Shown: one piece after another, positions 1-7,917 of the stretch
Numbering within the stretch: the stretch's first letter is position 1
Layout of the letters: the number at the start of each line of letters is the position of its first letter
Origin: a virus
Virus record (IMG/VR): IMGVR_UViG_3300010885_031629
Span: 1 to 30,917 of that record
Direction: 5' to 3' (one strand)
DNA: 30,917 nt
Program-made: the position numbers and the translations under genes
The notes under the pieces: model-generated
The model's input: only the letters and a program-made list of their open reading frames with translations
What the model was told of the DNA's origin: nothing
Databases searched by the model: none

Positions 1-1
1 C

Positions 2-778
2 AAAAATATTGAGTGTAACGAACTATTATACAAAAAATATATACAAATACAGCTTAACAATAAAAAATCGTTTTCAGAGCATATTTTAGGTTCGAGAAGA
101 AAATTAATGATTGACGGTGAGCCGAGAGCAACAATAAAAATTGATGGGGGTTTAAATTTAGGAAATTTAAACAATCATAAATTTGCAACCTTCTTGGCTG
201 TCTTTACAAAAGAACTGTATCGGTCTTTTATAAACTTCCCTGAACTTTTTGATTTACGAATAAAATTTAATGGCGTTGCTAAAAATAAAAATTATAAACT
301 ATACAATGAACTTCAGCCAGGAACTCCATTTTATAATATTGACCTCAATTCAGCATATTGGCAGATTGCATATCGTTTGGGATATATAAGCAAGAAAATG
401 TTTGACAAATATAATTCAGATGATTACAAGCAGGCGAAAAGGTACTGCATATCATTCCTTGCAAGAAGAAATAAGATGACGTATAACGATTGTGGGAATA
501 TCAGAGAGATTGAATGTGATATATCAGTGTTGAAAACTATTTATGATAATATTCGATATGAGTTATACAAGTGTATATCAAAAGTTGTATCTTTGTGCAG
601 TAATTATATTGAATACAATATTGATGGTGTTACTATACTTGCTATTGATGTTGATAAAGCAATGAAGACGTTTGATGAAATGGAACTTGATTATAAATTA
701 ACAAAGTATATTAAAATAGATAATTATCAATATAAAAATGGTTCAACAATTAGAAACTTTAAAACAAAAAAATTATGA
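2..778 (+). CDS. 5'-truncated protein with family-B-polymerase-like palm motifs
   Basis: The frame is open from base 2 through the first ATG at 107, so the gene begins upstream of the window; at least 258 residues are visible. Counting from the ATG at 107, residues 75-84 read NIDLNSAYWQ, resembling polymerase family B motif A (DxxSLYP). A later YNIDGVTIL resembles motif C (YxDTDS), with the second Asp replaced by Gly. A K/R-rich stretch between them could stand for motif B. These similarities are suggestive only. It could be a degenerate or divergent protein-primed polymerase, or an unrelated phage protein with the same local pattern. The stop overlaps the SSB-like start (ATGA), so the two are probably translationally coupled. 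Confidence 0.4.
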   Translation, partial: KNIECNELLYKKYIQIQLNNKKSFSEHILGSRRKLMIDGEPRATIKIDGGLNLGNLNNHKFATFLAVFTKELYRSFINFPELFDLRIKFNGVAKNKNYKLYNELQPGTPFYNIDLNSAYWQIAYRLGYISKKMFDKYNSDDYKQAKRYCISFLARRNKMTYNDCGNIREIECDISVLKTIYDNIRYELYKCISKVVSLCSNYIEYNIDGVTILAIDVDKAMKTFDEMELDYKLTKYIKIDNYQYKNGSTIRNFKTKKL

Positions 779-1233
779 GCAACAAAACATCAAAAGTAAA
801 AAAATGTAACCCTACATCTGATTGGAAATCTCCTGCAGGAACAACAATCTATTATCACGAAGTCGAATTTGAAAATGGCGACAAAGGAAGCTGTGGTAGA
901 AATAAAAATAATCCAGACGATATGGCTATTGGCTGTGAAATAGAATATACAATAACCGATAATAAAATTAAATTTATAAAATCATTAGGAGGAAGATATA
1001 TGGAGCAAAAACCGAATAACACAGCAACTGCAAAAACTTATACTAACAATAAAAAGAATCCACAGGAATTTTTAGGTTATGCTTATGCTTATGCAAAGGA
1101 TATGGTAATAGCAGGAAAGACATCTGAACAAGACGTTGCTGATTTAAAATTTATTGCAGAAACTATATATGGTCATATTAAAGATATGTTAGAAGGTAAA
1201 CAACCGATTGCTAACGAAGAACCGCCATTTTAA
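775..1233 (+). CDS. SSB-like single-stranded DNA-binding protein
   Basis: This 152-residue protein has an N-terminal beta-rich segment (about residues 15-72, with HEVEFENGDKG and CEIEYTI) consistent with an OB fold. A helical segment follows (about 95-140), and the protein ends in an acidic NEEPPF tail. Bacterial and phage SSBs typically end in D/E-rich PPF or IPF tails that recruit replication and repair partners, so the tail is the main evidence. It overlaps the preceding gene by 4 bp (ATGA). Its place beside polymerase-like, DnaB and RecT genes fits a replication or recombination role. The OB fold is inferred from pattern, not matched to a named family. Confidence 0.6.
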   Translation: MSNKTSKVKKCNPTSDWKSPAGTTIYYHEVEFENGDKGSCGRNKNNPDDMAIGCEIEYTITDNKIKFIKSLGGRYMEQKPNNTATAKTYTNNKKNPQEFLGYAYAYAKDMVIAGKTSEQDVADLKFIAETIYGHIKDMLEGKQPIANEEPPF

Positions 1234-1263
1234 TAATTGTTGAAAAATAATTTATTTTTTTTA

Positions 1264-1293
1264 TTGCCAATTCAAATATATGTTATATATTTG
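1264..1293 (+). promoter_or_regulatory. Bacteroidetes-type promoter
   Basis: A -33-like TTG at 1264-1266 and a -7 box TATATTTG at 1286-1293 are separated by 19 bp, the spacing expected for Bacteroidetes primary-sigma promoters (TTG-N19-TAnnTTTG). Transcription would begin about 1300, just upstream of the ATG at 1312. This argues against the upstream TTG at 1237 as the start of the next gene. Confidence 0.65.
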
Positions 1294-1311
1294 TGTACGC
1301 CAAATAAATAT

Positions 1312-1779
1312 ATGAATATTTTTGTATTAGATATAAACCCACAGAAAGCAAGTGTTTATCACACAGACAAGCATATTGTTAAGATGCCTTTAGAAACTGC
1401 TCAAATGCTATGTACTGCAATTTATCTCGATGGCTCAAATGCAATTTATAAACCTACTCACAAAAAACACCCTTGTACACTATGGTTAATGCAGTCGCTT
1501 GACAACTACTTTTGGCTTTGTGAACTCGGCTTCGCTTTATGTAAAGAATATTCTTATAGATATAAAAAAGTACACGCCTGCGAAAAAGTTATTAAAGAGT
1601 GTTATAAGAATTTTCCTAACATACCGAGTATAGGAGTTACACCTCACGCACTTGCAATGCCTGACGAATGTAAAATAAGTAATGATGCAGTATTATGTTA
1701 TAGAGAGTATTACAATGTTCATAAACAACATTTATTTAATTGGAAAGAAAGAGAAACACCATTTTTTATAAATAATTAA
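1312..1779 (+). CDS. Pyrimidine-dimer DNA glycosylase-like phage protein
   Basis: This 155-residue protein begins MNIFVLDINPQKASVYHTDK, followed by HIVKMPLETAQML. That opening matches the pattern of the Pyr_excise family (endonuclease V-like pyrimidine dimer glycosylases) and its many phage relatives. Conserved His, Asp and Lys residues lie in the first 25 residues, followed by HPCTLWL and an aromatic-rich helical region. Enzymes of the T4 endonuclease V type cut beside UV photodimers, but many phage relatives are uncharacterised, so activity is inferred. I chose the ATG at 1312 rather than the upstream TTG at 1237 because a good promoter lies in between and the family-like sequence starts here. 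Confidence 0.6.
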   Translation: MNIFVLDINPQKASVYHTDKHIVKMPLETAQMLCTAIYLDGSNAIYKPTHKKHPCTLWLMQSLDNYFWLCELGFALCKEYSYRYKKVHACEKVIKECYKNFPNIPSIGVTPHALAMPDECKISNDAVLCYREYYNVHKQHLFNWKERETPFFINN

Positions 1780-1816
1780 TCGTAAATTTAAAAATTAATA
1801 ACCTAAAAAAAATCAA

Positions 1817-2266
1817 ATGAAAGAATTAGAAGAATTACAAAGAAAATTAAGAATCGCAGAAGCGAATGTAGAAAATGAAATGATACAAAAAGATGCAGTT
1901 CTAAAAAAGTCTGCACAGAAAAAAATCGCTGAACTAAAATCTCAAATCGCAAACTATTTTGTTAAAGGTAAAAAAGAAGAACCTAAAAAAGAAGAAAAAG
2001 TTGCAAAAGTTCCTGCTCCTAAAAAAGAAGTTGTTAAAAAAGAAAAAGTTGAAAAAGAGCAAAAAGTTGCTAAACCAAGTATTTCAGCAGGCGACTTTAA
2101 AGCAGGCGACAAAGTTTCTTTTATAGATAAAGATACAAACAAGAAAACTATTGGCGATATAAAAAGTATAGTAAAAGGTTCTTCTCCAGGTTCTTTTAAT
2201 GCTATTATCTTTACTGCTAATGGAGATAGAAAAAAAATGCGAATAAGCAAAATACAAAAAGTTTAA
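1817..2266 (+). CDS. Coiled-coil, Lys/Glu-rich protein with C-terminal SH3/KOW-like domain
   Basis: The gene encodes 149 residues in three parts. Residues 1-48 form a probable coiled coil (heptad-like L/I spacing, KELEELQRKL and AELKSQI). Residues 50-90 form a low-complexity Lys/Glu/Pro/Val linker. Residues 93-149 look like a small beta barrel (AGDFKAGDKVSFIDKD, then GDIKSI), similar to SH3 or KOW domains. No family is recognised. A coiled coil linked to a nucleic-acid-type barrel suggests an oligomeric DNA- or RNA-associated protein, which is inference. The A-rich leader (aaaaaaatcaaATG) fits the start. The complementary open frame at 1954-2250 is a low-complexity shadow. Confidence 0.55.
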   Translation: MKELEELQRKLRIAEANVENEMIQKDAVLKKSAQKKIAELKSQIANYFVKGKKEEPKKEEKVAKVPAPKKEVVKKEKVEKEQKVAKPSISAGDFKAGDKVSFIDKDTNKKTIGDIKSIVKGSSPGSFNAIIFTANGDRKKMRISKIQKV

Positions 2267-2284
2267 TATTTAAAAAAAATAACT

Positions 2285-2923
2285 ATGGCTGAAAAATTTG
2301 ACTTTAACACGATAAAAGATTTTGATTCTCATATATTAAAATCTATACCTAACTATGACTTACTTGTTAAAACAATATTATCAATGTCTGAATATTTTAT
2401 ATCGAAAGATGCAACTATTTATGATTTAGGATGTTCGACAGGTAAGTTGTTAAAAGTAATACCATATAACAATTTAAAAATTGGGTATGATTGCGCAGAA
2501 TTGATGCCAAAAGAAAGTGAAGACGTTAAATTTGTAAATATTGACCTAAATGATTTTTTTGAAATAAAAAATTCTTGTGTAGTCTATTCAATATTTACGA
2601 TGCAATTTTTAAATAGAGAAAGAAGGCAAAACTATTGCGATTTAGTCTATAAAGGATTGAACGAGGGCGGTGCTTTTTTTCTCTGTGAGAAAATATATCA
2701 GCAAGATGGTTTATTGCAAGAGATTCTTTCTTTTACTCATTACGATTATAAGTGCAATCACTTTACAGAGGAAGATATTATAAAGAAGGAAAGAGATTTG
2801 AGATACATAATGAAACCAAATACCTTACAAGCAAACATAAATCTATTGAATAACGCTGGCTTTACTAAAATAACTACATTTTGGCAGTCATATAACTTTA
2901 TAGGTTTAATAGCGATAAAATGA
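2285..2923 (+). CDS. CmoA-like class I SAM-dependent methyltransferase
   Basis: This 212-residue Rossmann-fold methyltransferase has motif I YDLGCSTG at residues 46-53. The overall pattern resembles CmoA (carboxy-SAM synthase): N-terminal FDF...SIPNYD, then YDLGCSTGKLL, GLNEGGAFFLCEKI after strand 4, and a C-terminal NNAGF...WQSYNF segment. CmoA converts SAM and prephenate to carboxy-SAM for tRNA wobble uridine modification. Whether this protein does that or transfers a plain methyl group cannot be told here. No CmoB partner is in the window. The start has the recurrent leader AAAAAAATAACT-ATG (2273-2287). It lies just before the DNA cytosine methyltransferase. Confidence 0.65.
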   Translation: MAEKFDFNTIKDFDSHILKSIPNYDLLVKTILSMSEYFISKDATIYDLGCSTGKLLKVIPYNNLKIGYDCAELMPKESEDVKFVNIDLNDFFEIKNSCVVYSIFTMQFLNRERRQNYCDLVYKGLNEGGAFFLCEKIYQQDGLLQEILSFTHYDYKCNHFTEEDIIKKERDLRYIMKPNTLQANINLLNNAGFTKITTFWQSYNFIGLIAIK

Positions 2924-2952
2924 ACTAACCAAATTAAAATAAAAAAATAATT

Positions 2953-4056
2953 ATGAAACCATTTATTTACGATTTAAACTTTGTGAAAGAGCAAAGTAAA
3001 AAAGAATTATTCAATGTCGTTTCTCTATTTGCAGGAGGTGGAGGTAGTTCAACGGGGTATAGACTTGCAGGAGGTAAGGTGTTAGCGATAAATGAATTTA
3101 TTGAAGCGGCTCAAAATGCCTATGCGAGAAATTACCCAGAAACATTTATTTTTAAGCAAGATGTAAGATTACTAAATGGCGAATTAATTTTAAATCAGAT
3201 AGGTTTAAAAAAAGGCGAATTGGATATACTTGACGGCTCACCACCTTGTAGTAGTTTTTCTATGGCTGGAATTAGAGAAAAGGGTTGGGGTAAAGAAAAA
3301 AAATATTCTGATAAAGAGCAAAGAACTGATGATTTATTTTTTGAATTTGCAAGAATCTTAAACGAAGTACAACCAAAAGTTTTTGTATGCGAAAATGTAA
3401 AAGGTATAACTATGGGTGCTGCAGCAAATTTATTAGGTTCAGAGCAAATTGATTTGTTTGGCAATCAGGAACCTGACACTATATACAAAGCACTAACTAA
3501 TTGCGGTTACAATGTTAGATACAAAGTTTTAAATGCAAAAGATTATGGAGTTCCACAAAGTAGGGAGAGAACAATTTTCATAGGCGTTAGAAAAGATTTT
3601 AATGTTAAAATAACATACCCAATTAACAGACATAATGGTAAATACGTTTCGTGTGAAGATGCAACGATAGATGTAGTTAATACACAAAAAGAAATATTAG
3701 AATCAACTCATAGCGAAGGCAAAGTAAAAGAATATGTAAAGATGTTAAAAGAGGGAGAGTGTGGTAGCAAGTATGCGCCAAGTGGTTATCACGGACTTGT
3801 TAGGGTTAATAGAGGTCTTCCAAGTCCAACAATTTGTGCAAGACAAGGAAATAAAGGTGCTTGTTTAATACATTGGGCAGAAGATAGAGAATTAACAATA
3901 AGCGAATTAATTAGACTTTCTTCATTCCCTGATGATTACTATTTAGGAGAAAAATATACACAAAAAACAGAAAGAATTGGTAGGGCAGTTCCTCCATTAA
4001 TGATGAAAGCGGTTGCAGAGCATATTTATCAAAATATATTAAAAAATTTACAATAA
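2953..4056 (+). CDS. dcm: DNA (cytosine-5-)-methyltransferase
   Basis: This 367-residue enzyme has the full C5-methyltransferase motif order. Motif I is SLFAGGGG (residues 24-31), motif IV is GSPPCSSFS with catalytic Cys99, motif VI is ENV (147-149), motif VIII is QSRER (202-206), and a C-terminal motif X-like RIGRAVPP segment closes the fold. A short target-recognition region lies between VIII and IX. It transfers methyl from SAM to cytosine C5. No restriction endonuclease is adjacent, so it most likely protects the element's own DNA from host restriction. The start carries the leader AAAAAAATAATT-ATG at 2941-2955. The recognition sequence cannot be read from the protein. Confidence 0.93.
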   Translation: MKPFIYDLNFVKEQSKKELFNVVSLFAGGGGSSTGYRLAGGKVLAINEFIEAAQNAYARNYPETFIFKQDVRLLNGELILNQIGLKKGELDILDGSPPCSSFSMAGIREKGWGKEKKYSDKEQRTDDLFFEFARILNEVQPKVFVCENVKGITMGAAANLLGSEQIDLFGNQEPDTIYKALTNCGYNVRYKVLNAKDYGVPQSRERTIFIGVRKDFNVKITYPINRHNGKYVSCEDATIDVVNTQKEILESTHSEGKVKEYVKMLKEGECGSKYAPSGYHGLVRVNRGLPSPTICARQGNKGACLIHWAEDRELTISELIRLSSFPDDYYLGEKYTQKTERIGRAVPPLMMKAVAEHIYQNILKNLQ

Positions 4057-4065
4057 TTATTAAAT

Positions 4066-4674
4066 ATGTTAAAACAAATAAGTTTATACGCTATTAACGA
4101 GATACTTGATTCTGCAAGTGAAACAAGTCCTATTTCGCCTATGTCAAAAATAATTTATATAAATTGTTTGATTCATAATTTTGAAAATAAAAAACCAACA
4201 ATAGCAAATTCAGTAGCTTTTGATTTACTTACAAGTGATTTTGATTTTGAGAAATTTAAAAAGAACTTTCACGAATTACACAAAGCAGAATTAATAAATA
4301 TAAATGGCGATGTAATTACATTCAATAACACTTGGGGGAAATATATTGATAGGACAAAGTTAGATTGTAATGATGAAGATTCTTACAAAGGAGAAAGTTA
4401 TAGTTTTATTCCAGCACACAAAATAGAAAAAAAGTTGTTCGCAGAAAATGAAACATTAATGGATATTTGTAAAATGAAACATAAGCTAAAACAGGCGCAA
4501 ACAGATAACTTAATCGAATTGTTTTTAAAAGAACAAGTTGCACTTAAAAAGACTTATCAAGGAGAGCAGGATTGTGTTAAACACTTTATGAATTGGCTAA
4601 ATTACAATAAAGAAAAAACAACAATACCATCTGGAGGGAATGTAAAATCAAAAGGTAGATTATTAGGAAAATGA
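4066..4674 (+). CDS. Probable replication initiator or helicase-loader protein
   Basis: This is a 202-residue protein. The N-terminal half (1-100) looks like a winged-helix unit (SKIIYINCLIHNFENKKPTIANSV region, then ITFNNTWGKYI). The C-terminal part (about 140-185) has a helical FLKEQ...Y...CVKHFMNWLNYN segment, of a kind I associate with Bacteroidetes phage replication proteins located next to dnaB. The gene lies two small reading frames upstream of dnaB, the usual place for an initiator or loader. No catalytic motif is seen. The assignment rests on context and architecture. It overlaps the next gene by ATGA. Confidence 0.5.
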   Translation: MLKQISLYAINEILDSASETSPISPMSKIIYINCLIHNFENKKPTIANSVAFDLLTSDFDFEKFKKNFHELHKAELININGDVITFNNTWGKYIDRTKLDCNDEDSYKGESYSFIPAHKIEKKLFAENETLMDICKMKHKLKQAQTDNLIELFLKEQVALKKTYQGEQDCVKHFMNWLNYNKEKTTIPSGGNVKSKGRLLGK

Positions 4675-4853
4675 AAAACTTATATGCTATAAAATGTTTG
4701 CAGTCAGTAATAGACACACATCAAAAGGAGATTGAAAAATTAATTAAAGAAGATGGAGAAAGTTACGAAACAAATGTATTCATTAATGAAGAAATACAAG
4801 AACGTAAAGAATATATTTTACAATTAAAAAAAGCAACAAAACTACTAAAATGA
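4671..4853 (+). CDS. Small helical hypothetical protein
   Basis: Sixty residues, predicted almost fully helical, with alternating Glu/Lys and Leu/Ile (HQKEIEKLIKED, KEYILQLKKATKLL) as in a short coiled coil. It overlaps its neighbours by ATGA on both sides, which supports coupled translation in the operon running to dnaB. No family is recognised. Similar tiny helical proteins are frequent around phage replication genes. Confidence 0.6.
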   Translation: MKNLYAIKCLQSVIDTHQKEIEKLIKEDGESYETNVFINEEIQERKEYILQLKKATKLLK

Positions 4854-5074
4854 AATGTATCATAAAAGCAATGTCAGAAATAGAATTAAAGCCACGGGAA
4901 AAATGGTGGGGATTTGTTTCAAAAACAAATGGGTATAGATACCTATGTCGCTATAATCATATTTTCGCTGTATTTTCAAGCACAGAAGTAATTTATTCAA
5001 ACTATCAAACGAAAACAGACAAAATAGGAGTAGAGTTCGCAATTAAATATTTTAAAACTAAAAAAAATGTATAA
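4850..5074 (+). CDS. Small hypothetical protein
   Basis: Seventy-four residues with an aromatic-rich core (EKWWGFVSKTNGYRYLCRYN) and a basic C-terminus. No family is recognised. The pattern suggests a small alpha/beta fold of beta strands followed by a helix. It starts with an ATGA overlap and ends 8 bp inside the next small gene. An internal ATG at residue 8 (MSEIELK) could also serve as the start. Confidence 0.55.
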   Translation: MKCIIKAMSEIELKPREKWWGFVSKTNGYRYLCRYNHIFAVFSSTEVIYSNYQTKTDKIGVEFAIKYFKTKKNV

Positions 5075-5243
5075 AGTAGATTTAAAAACACTAAACGAAA
5101 TAACTGAAACGCTTGATACTTTTCTTGATGCAAGTTACTATGCACATACTGGTAGCGATGTTATAAAAGCAATAAAGGTAAGAGAAAAAGCAAGAAAGTT
5201 AAGCCAAAAAATTAAAGATGAATACACAAAAATAAAAAAATAA
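5067..5243 (+). CDS. Small helical hypothetical protein (58 aa)
   Basis: An ATG at 5067 opens a 58-codon frame ending TAA at 5241-5243, three bases before dnaB. The product starts MYKVDLKTLNEITETLDTFL and ends in a Lys-rich helix (KARKLSQKIKDEY). It overlaps the previous stop by 8 bp (ATGTATAA), and its end forms the A-rich leader of dnaB. It fills an otherwise empty gap, which supports it being real. Function is unknown. Confidence 0.55.
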   Translation: MYKVDLKTLNEITETLDTFLDASYYAHTGSDVIKAIKVREKARKLSQKIKDEYTKIKK

Positions 5244-5245
5244 TT

Positions 5246-6712
5246 ATGAAAAAAAATAAGTATGAAAAGCAGTATGATGAAAAGTTTGACTATGGAGAAC
5301 ACATACCTCCGAATGATTTAGAATTAGAGCAGGCAGTTTTAGGTTCTCTTATAATTGAAAGTTACGCTATTGATAATCACATTTCTGAATTTACTCAAAA
5401 TATATTTTATAATACAAACAATAAAATAATAGCAGAATGTATTATAGATTTATATAAGCAAGGAGTTTCAATAGATATGCTTACAATAGTTCAAAAATTA
5501 AGGCAATTAAATAAATTAGAAGAAGTTGGTGGAGCGTATTATATAAGTAGCCTAACTAATAGAGTGGCATCTTCATCTAATCTTCCATTTCATATTAAAA
5601 TATTGCAACAAACGGCTTTACGAAGGAGTTTGCTTACAATATCTTCAAAAACTATACAAGATGCGTTTCAAGATGGCGTAGATGTTTTTGATTTGTATGC
5701 TAAAACACAATTATCACTTGAAAATTGCATAAAAGAAGTTTTGAGTTATGAAGTAACTAAAATAAAGGATATTCATATTAAGAACGTAAATGAGAGTTTG
5801 GAGGTTTTAAAAAGTGGTTCTACATCAGGTATTAGAACTGGTTTAAGGGCAGTTGATGAATTAACTAATGGTTGGCAAAAAAGCGATTTGATTATTTTAG
5901 CAGGAAGACCGAGTATGGGAAAAACAGCAGCAGCAGTTTCTATGAGTATATATCCTGCATTAAGAGATGGTAAAGCAGTTGCTATATTTTCACTTGAAAT
6001 GAGTAAAGAGCAATTGACAGGTAGAATAGAATCTTCTATAAGTGGGATTGACGTTTCAAGAATAATTAAAAAACAATTATCAGAAGAAGAAATAGGTCAA
6101 ATGGATAAAAGTTGCTCTGATTTATATACAGCACCTATATTTATTGACGATACACCAAATATAAGTTTGATTGAACTAAAGTCAAAAGCAAGAAAGTTAG
6201 TAAAGGAAAGCAATGTAGAACTTATTGTAATTGATTATTTGCAATTAATGAGAAGTGGGTTAGGCATATCAAATAGAGAGCAAGAAATTGCAGAGATAAG
6301 TAGAGGTTTAAAGGCACTTGCAAAAGAGTTATCAATTCCAGTTATTGCACTTTCGCAATTAAGTAGATTAGTAGAATCAAGAGCAGACAAGAAGCCTATG
6401 TTGAGTGATTTAAGAGAATCAGGACAGATAGAACAAGATGCAGATATGGTTTTATTTTGTTATAGACCAGAATACTATGGTATAGAAACGTATGAAGTTG
6501 GTTCTGAAACTTTTAATGCAAGTGGATTGTTTATGCTTATTGTTTCAAAACATAGAAACGGTGAACTTGGCGAAATACCTTTATCATTTATTCATACTCA
6601 AACAAAATTAAAAAATTATGATTATTTAGCAGACGAAGAATTAGAAGCAGCTACACCAAAAAAGAGTTTAAGTCCAATGCAAAGTGATTTTACAAAAGAA
6701 TATCCATTTTAA
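5246..6712 (+). CDS. dnaB: Replicative DNA helicase, DnaB type
   Basis: The product has 488 residues. The N-terminal DnaB domain begins PPNDLELEQAVLGSLI (residues 21-36). A linker precedes the RecA-like motor domain, which has Walker A GRPSMGKT (220-227), FSLEMS, a Walker B-like LIVIDYLQLM, and the SQLSR and LRESGQIEQDAD segments, all diagnostic of DnaB. As a hexamer it unwinds DNA 5'-3' at the fork. The length is normal and no intein is present. It ends DFTKEYPF, an acidic-aromatic PF tail unusual for DnaB and similar to the SSB-like protein's tail. Its leader is AAAAAAATAATT-ATG (5234-5248). Confidence 0.95.
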   Translation: MKKNKYEKQYDEKFDYGEHIPPNDLELEQAVLGSLIIESYAIDNHISEFTQNIFYNTNNKIIAECIIDLYKQGVSIDMLTIVQKLRQLNKLEEVGGAYYISSLTNRVASSSNLPFHIKILQQTALRRSLLTISSKTIQDAFQDGVDVFDLYAKTQLSLENCIKEVLSYEVTKIKDIHIKNVNESLEVLKSGSTSGIRTGLRAVDELTNGWQKSDLIILAGRPSMGKTAAAVSMSIYPALRDGKAVAIFSLEMSKEQLTGRIESSISGIDVSRIIKKQLSEEEIGQMDKSCSDLYTAPIFIDDTPNISLIELKSKARKLVKESNVELIVIDYLQLMRSGLGISNREQEIAEISRGLKALAKELSIPVIALSQLSRLVESRADKKPMLSDLRESGQIEQDADMVLFCYRPEYYGIETYEVGSETFNASGLFMLIVSKHRNGELGEIPLSFIHTQTKLKNYDYLADEELEAATPKKSLSPMQSDFTKEYPF

Positions 6713-6725
6713 AAAAATAGAAAAT

Positions 6726-6965
6726 ATGAGCATAGTTAGAATTAAAAAAGCCAAATTAAGAATAAAAGAAAATAAAGTAAAAGATTTTCTTGAAAACGCT
6801 TTAATGAGCCAGCAGGAGTTAGCAGACAGAATAGGAACTAATAGAGGTCATATATCTAAAATAGCAAATCAGAAAAGTCCAGCTATTAGTTTGCCAATAG
6901 CAATTAGAATAGCAAAGGAGTTGAATGTTTCAGTAGAAGATTTATTTATAATAGATGACTTATAA
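6726..6965 (+). CDS. XRE-family HTH regulator
   Basis: The gene encodes 79 residues. The helix-turn-helix reads MSQQELADRIGTNRGHISKI, followed by ISLPIAIRIAKELNVSVEDLF, the classic Cro/C1 (XRE) pattern occupying the C-terminal 55 residues. A basic N-terminal extension (RIKKAKLRIKENK) precedes it. I chose the ATG at 6726 over the upstream one at 6684, because the latter overlaps the dnaB end and adds no domain sequence. A 20-bp palindrome at 7000-7019, just downstream, is a natural operator candidate for control of the recE-like operon. Confidence 0.85.
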   Translation: MSIVRIKKAKLRIKENKVKDFLENALMSQQELADRIGTNRGHISKIANQKSPAISLPIAIRIAKELNVSVEDLFIIDDL

Positions 6966-6999
6966 AGTGTTAATAACTATTTAATTAAAAAAAACTATT

Positions 7000-7019
7000 T
7001 GTTACACAATATTGTAACA
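7000..7019. promoter_or_regulatory. Palindromic operator candidate
   Basis: TGTTACA-N6-TGTAACA is a perfect 7-bp inverted repeat with a 6-bp spacer. It overlaps a TTTG (6998-7001) that could act as a -33 element, and lies upstream of a weak -7 box TATCTTTA (7026-7033). It sits between the XRE gene and the RecE-like gene, so binding of the XRE protein here would block the downstream promoter. This is inference from position and symmetry. Confidence 0.5.
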
Positions 7020-7053
7020 TATATATATCTTTACATAAAATAAAAAAATAATT

Positions 7054-7917
7054 ATGAAAACAAACACCCAAAACATTGACTATACAAAGGACACATTCCC
7101 AGAATATCTTGGAAAGAAAGACCACATATCTGCATCTGACATAAAAAGTTTTATGAAAAGTCCTCAATACTATTTCTTTAATAAGTATGCAGAAAAAAAA
7201 CAAAGAAACGAAGATTCAAGGCATTACATAATTGGTTCTGCGCTACACGAATCAGTATTAGAGCCACATCAATTTTTTGATAACTACACTATTTCTCCAA
7301 AGTTTGATAGACGAACAAAAGAAGGGAAAAAAGAATATGAAGACTTTGTAATTAGTAATAAAAACAAAGGAATATTATTTGAAGATGAAATGGATATGAT
7401 TACCAAAATGGGTGCAAATGCGCTTAAAAATAAATCACTAACTGAATTTATATACGATAGTTATAGGGAGTTAAGTATCTACACAATAGATGAAAAAACT
7501 GGATTGAAAATAAAATTAAGACCTGATGTTTATTGCAAAAATAAAAGTACAATAGTAGATATTAAAACTTGCGTAGATAGTAGTAGTAGAGAGTTTAAAA
7601 GAAATGTTTATTCTTATGGTTATTCTATATCAGCAGCATTTTATATTGACTTTTCAAATAGAGAAAATTATATCTTCTGCGCAATTGAAAAAAACCAACC
7701 ACATCAAGTAAGTTTATATGCTTTAAATGATGAGATGATTGAATATGGAAGGCAACAATATAGAATGGGGTTAGACTTGCTAAAATGGAGTTATGATAAC
7801 AATTATTGGTGCGACTATAATGAGTTTGAAATTTTAAAGGAGTGTTACGAATTAGAAAACATTGAAACATTTTTTCAAACGCTTGAAAGGTCAAGCACAA
7901 TATCAATATTGAAATAA
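7054..7917 (+). CDS. RecE-like PD-(D/E)XK exonuclease
   Basis: This 287-residue protein resembles the RecE C-terminal nuclease and related phage exonucleases. The early HISASDIKSFMKSPQYYFF and IGSALHE segments match the family's conserved N-terminal motifs. The catalytic core is RPD (Asp158) followed by DIK (Asp169, Lys171). It should degrade double-stranded DNA 5'-3' to leave a 3' single strand for annealing by RecT, which is encoded at 8616. The leader AAAAAAATAATT-ATG (7042-7056) marks the start. The operator candidate upstream suggests repressor control. Confidence 0.8.
   Translation: MKTNTQNIDYTKDTFPEYLGKKDHISASDIKSFMKSPQYYFFNKYAEKKQRNEDSRHYIIGSALHESVLEPHQFFDNYTISPKFDRRTKEGKKEYEDFVISNKNKGILFEDEMDMITKMGANALKNKSLTEFIYDSYRELSIYTIDEKTGLKIKLRPDVYCKNKSTIVDIKTCVDSSSREFKRNVYSYGYSISAAFYIDFSNRENYIFCAIEKNQPHQVSLYALNDEMIEYGRQQYRMGLDLLKWSYDNNYWCDYNEFEILKECYELENIETFFQTLERSSTISILK

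Noticed and set aside
754-774. KNGSTI peptide near the end of the first gene as another junction repeat
   Set aside because: It lacks the YA/YE-x-G context and shares no extended DNA identity with the 20-mer; chance similarity is likely.
1237-1311. Upstream hydrophobic extension of the glycosylase-like gene from TTG 1237, which could be read as a signal peptide
   Set aside because: A well-spaced promoter lies within it and the family-like sequence begins at the ATG at 1312, so the hydrophobic run is translated AT-rich promoter DNA.
1954-2250. 98-codon minus-strand frame
   Set aside because: It is the complement of a Lys/Glu-rich low-complexity gene, giving a Phe/Ser/Leu-rich product with no start context.
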